Source of the DNA: Chryseobacterium flavum | Lineage (GTDB): Bacteria > Bacteroidota > Bacteroidia > Flavobacteriales > Weeksellaceae | Length of the DNA: 64,000 nucleotides | NCBI RefSeq assembly: GCF_003385595.1 | Contig: NZ_QNUE01000015.1 | Location: 1-64,000 of the forward strand | Reading direction: 5' to 3' | In this document: in pieces, positions 63,362 to 64,000 of the stretch | How the letters are laid out: the number at the start of each line of letters is the position of its first letter | Numbering within the stretch: position 1 is the first letter of the stretch | Made by a program: the position numbers and the translations under genes | The notes under the pieces: generated by a model | The model's database searches: none | What the model was told of the DNA's origin: nothing | What the model saw: the letters and a program-made list of their open reading frames with translations, nothing else

Positions 63362-64000
<639 letters not shown>

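Overview
The window looks like a chromosome segment of a Chryseobacterium-type flavobacterium (Bacteroidota). Many genes are preceded by the Bacteroidota -7 element TAnnTTTG. A type IX secretion (T9SS) sorting tail, SusC-plug-like sequence, large RHS/YD-repeat proteins, a PER-like class A beta-lactamase and monomeric NADP isocitrate dehydrogenase all fit that lineage. No rRNA, tRNA or CRISPR array was seen. Genus-level placement is an inference from gene content, not from a marker gene.

1-13.4 kb is an accessory polymorphic-toxin locus. The 3' end of a T9SS cargo gene is followed by two large Sec-exported RHS-type genes. The second carries a variable C-terminal tip and a lipoprotein candidate immunity gene. 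Three further orphan cassettes follow, each with a truncated RHS core, a different tip and a short candidate immunity gene. Two begin at rho-independent hairpins, two tips share a 59-nt identical core tract, and one tip resembles an ADP-ribosyltransferase. Debris of an IS3-like element and a mobile-element primase ends the island. A 46-aa double-glycine-leader peptide gene (13680-13820) and a frameshifted small membrane protein gene follow.

14.5-31 kb is mainly housekeeping: purB, two secreted proteins, purL, a barstar-like protein, a GDSL hydrolase, a gamma-glutamylcyclotransferase-like protein, a GyrI-like protein, dgkA, dnaN, an AraC regulator with a DUF417 membrane protein, pheT and a META lipoprotein.

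31-37 kb is mostly minus strand: a small acidic protein, a probable operon of 3-hydroxyacyl-CoA dehydrogenase, a secreted protein and class A beta-lactamase, then a GH5 glycosidase, a lipoprotein gene broken by two homopolymer indels, and a Gfo/Idh/MocA oxidoreductase.

37-46 kb holds pcm, a 2-hydroxyacid dehydrogenase, hutU with a Crp/Fnr-like gene 14 nt behind it, a metallo-beta-lactamase-fold (MBL) hydrolase, a second Crp/Fnr-like gene, tautomerase, cupin, and an overlapping HAD/ParB-like pair beside an AT-rich gap.

46-64 kb holds a cysteine-motif/TonB-plug-like membrane protein, an XRE regulator, exported thiol peroxidase, gapN, an S41 peptidase, two MBL hydrolases, an AraC regulator with repeated candidate operators controlling an aldo/keto reductase, DoxX and DUF1223 proteins, a LytS/LytR-type two-component system, a pair of cytochrome-P460-like exported proteins, a divergent SDR/HxlR pair and the C-terminal part of monomeric isocitrate dehydrogenase, which runs off the right edge.
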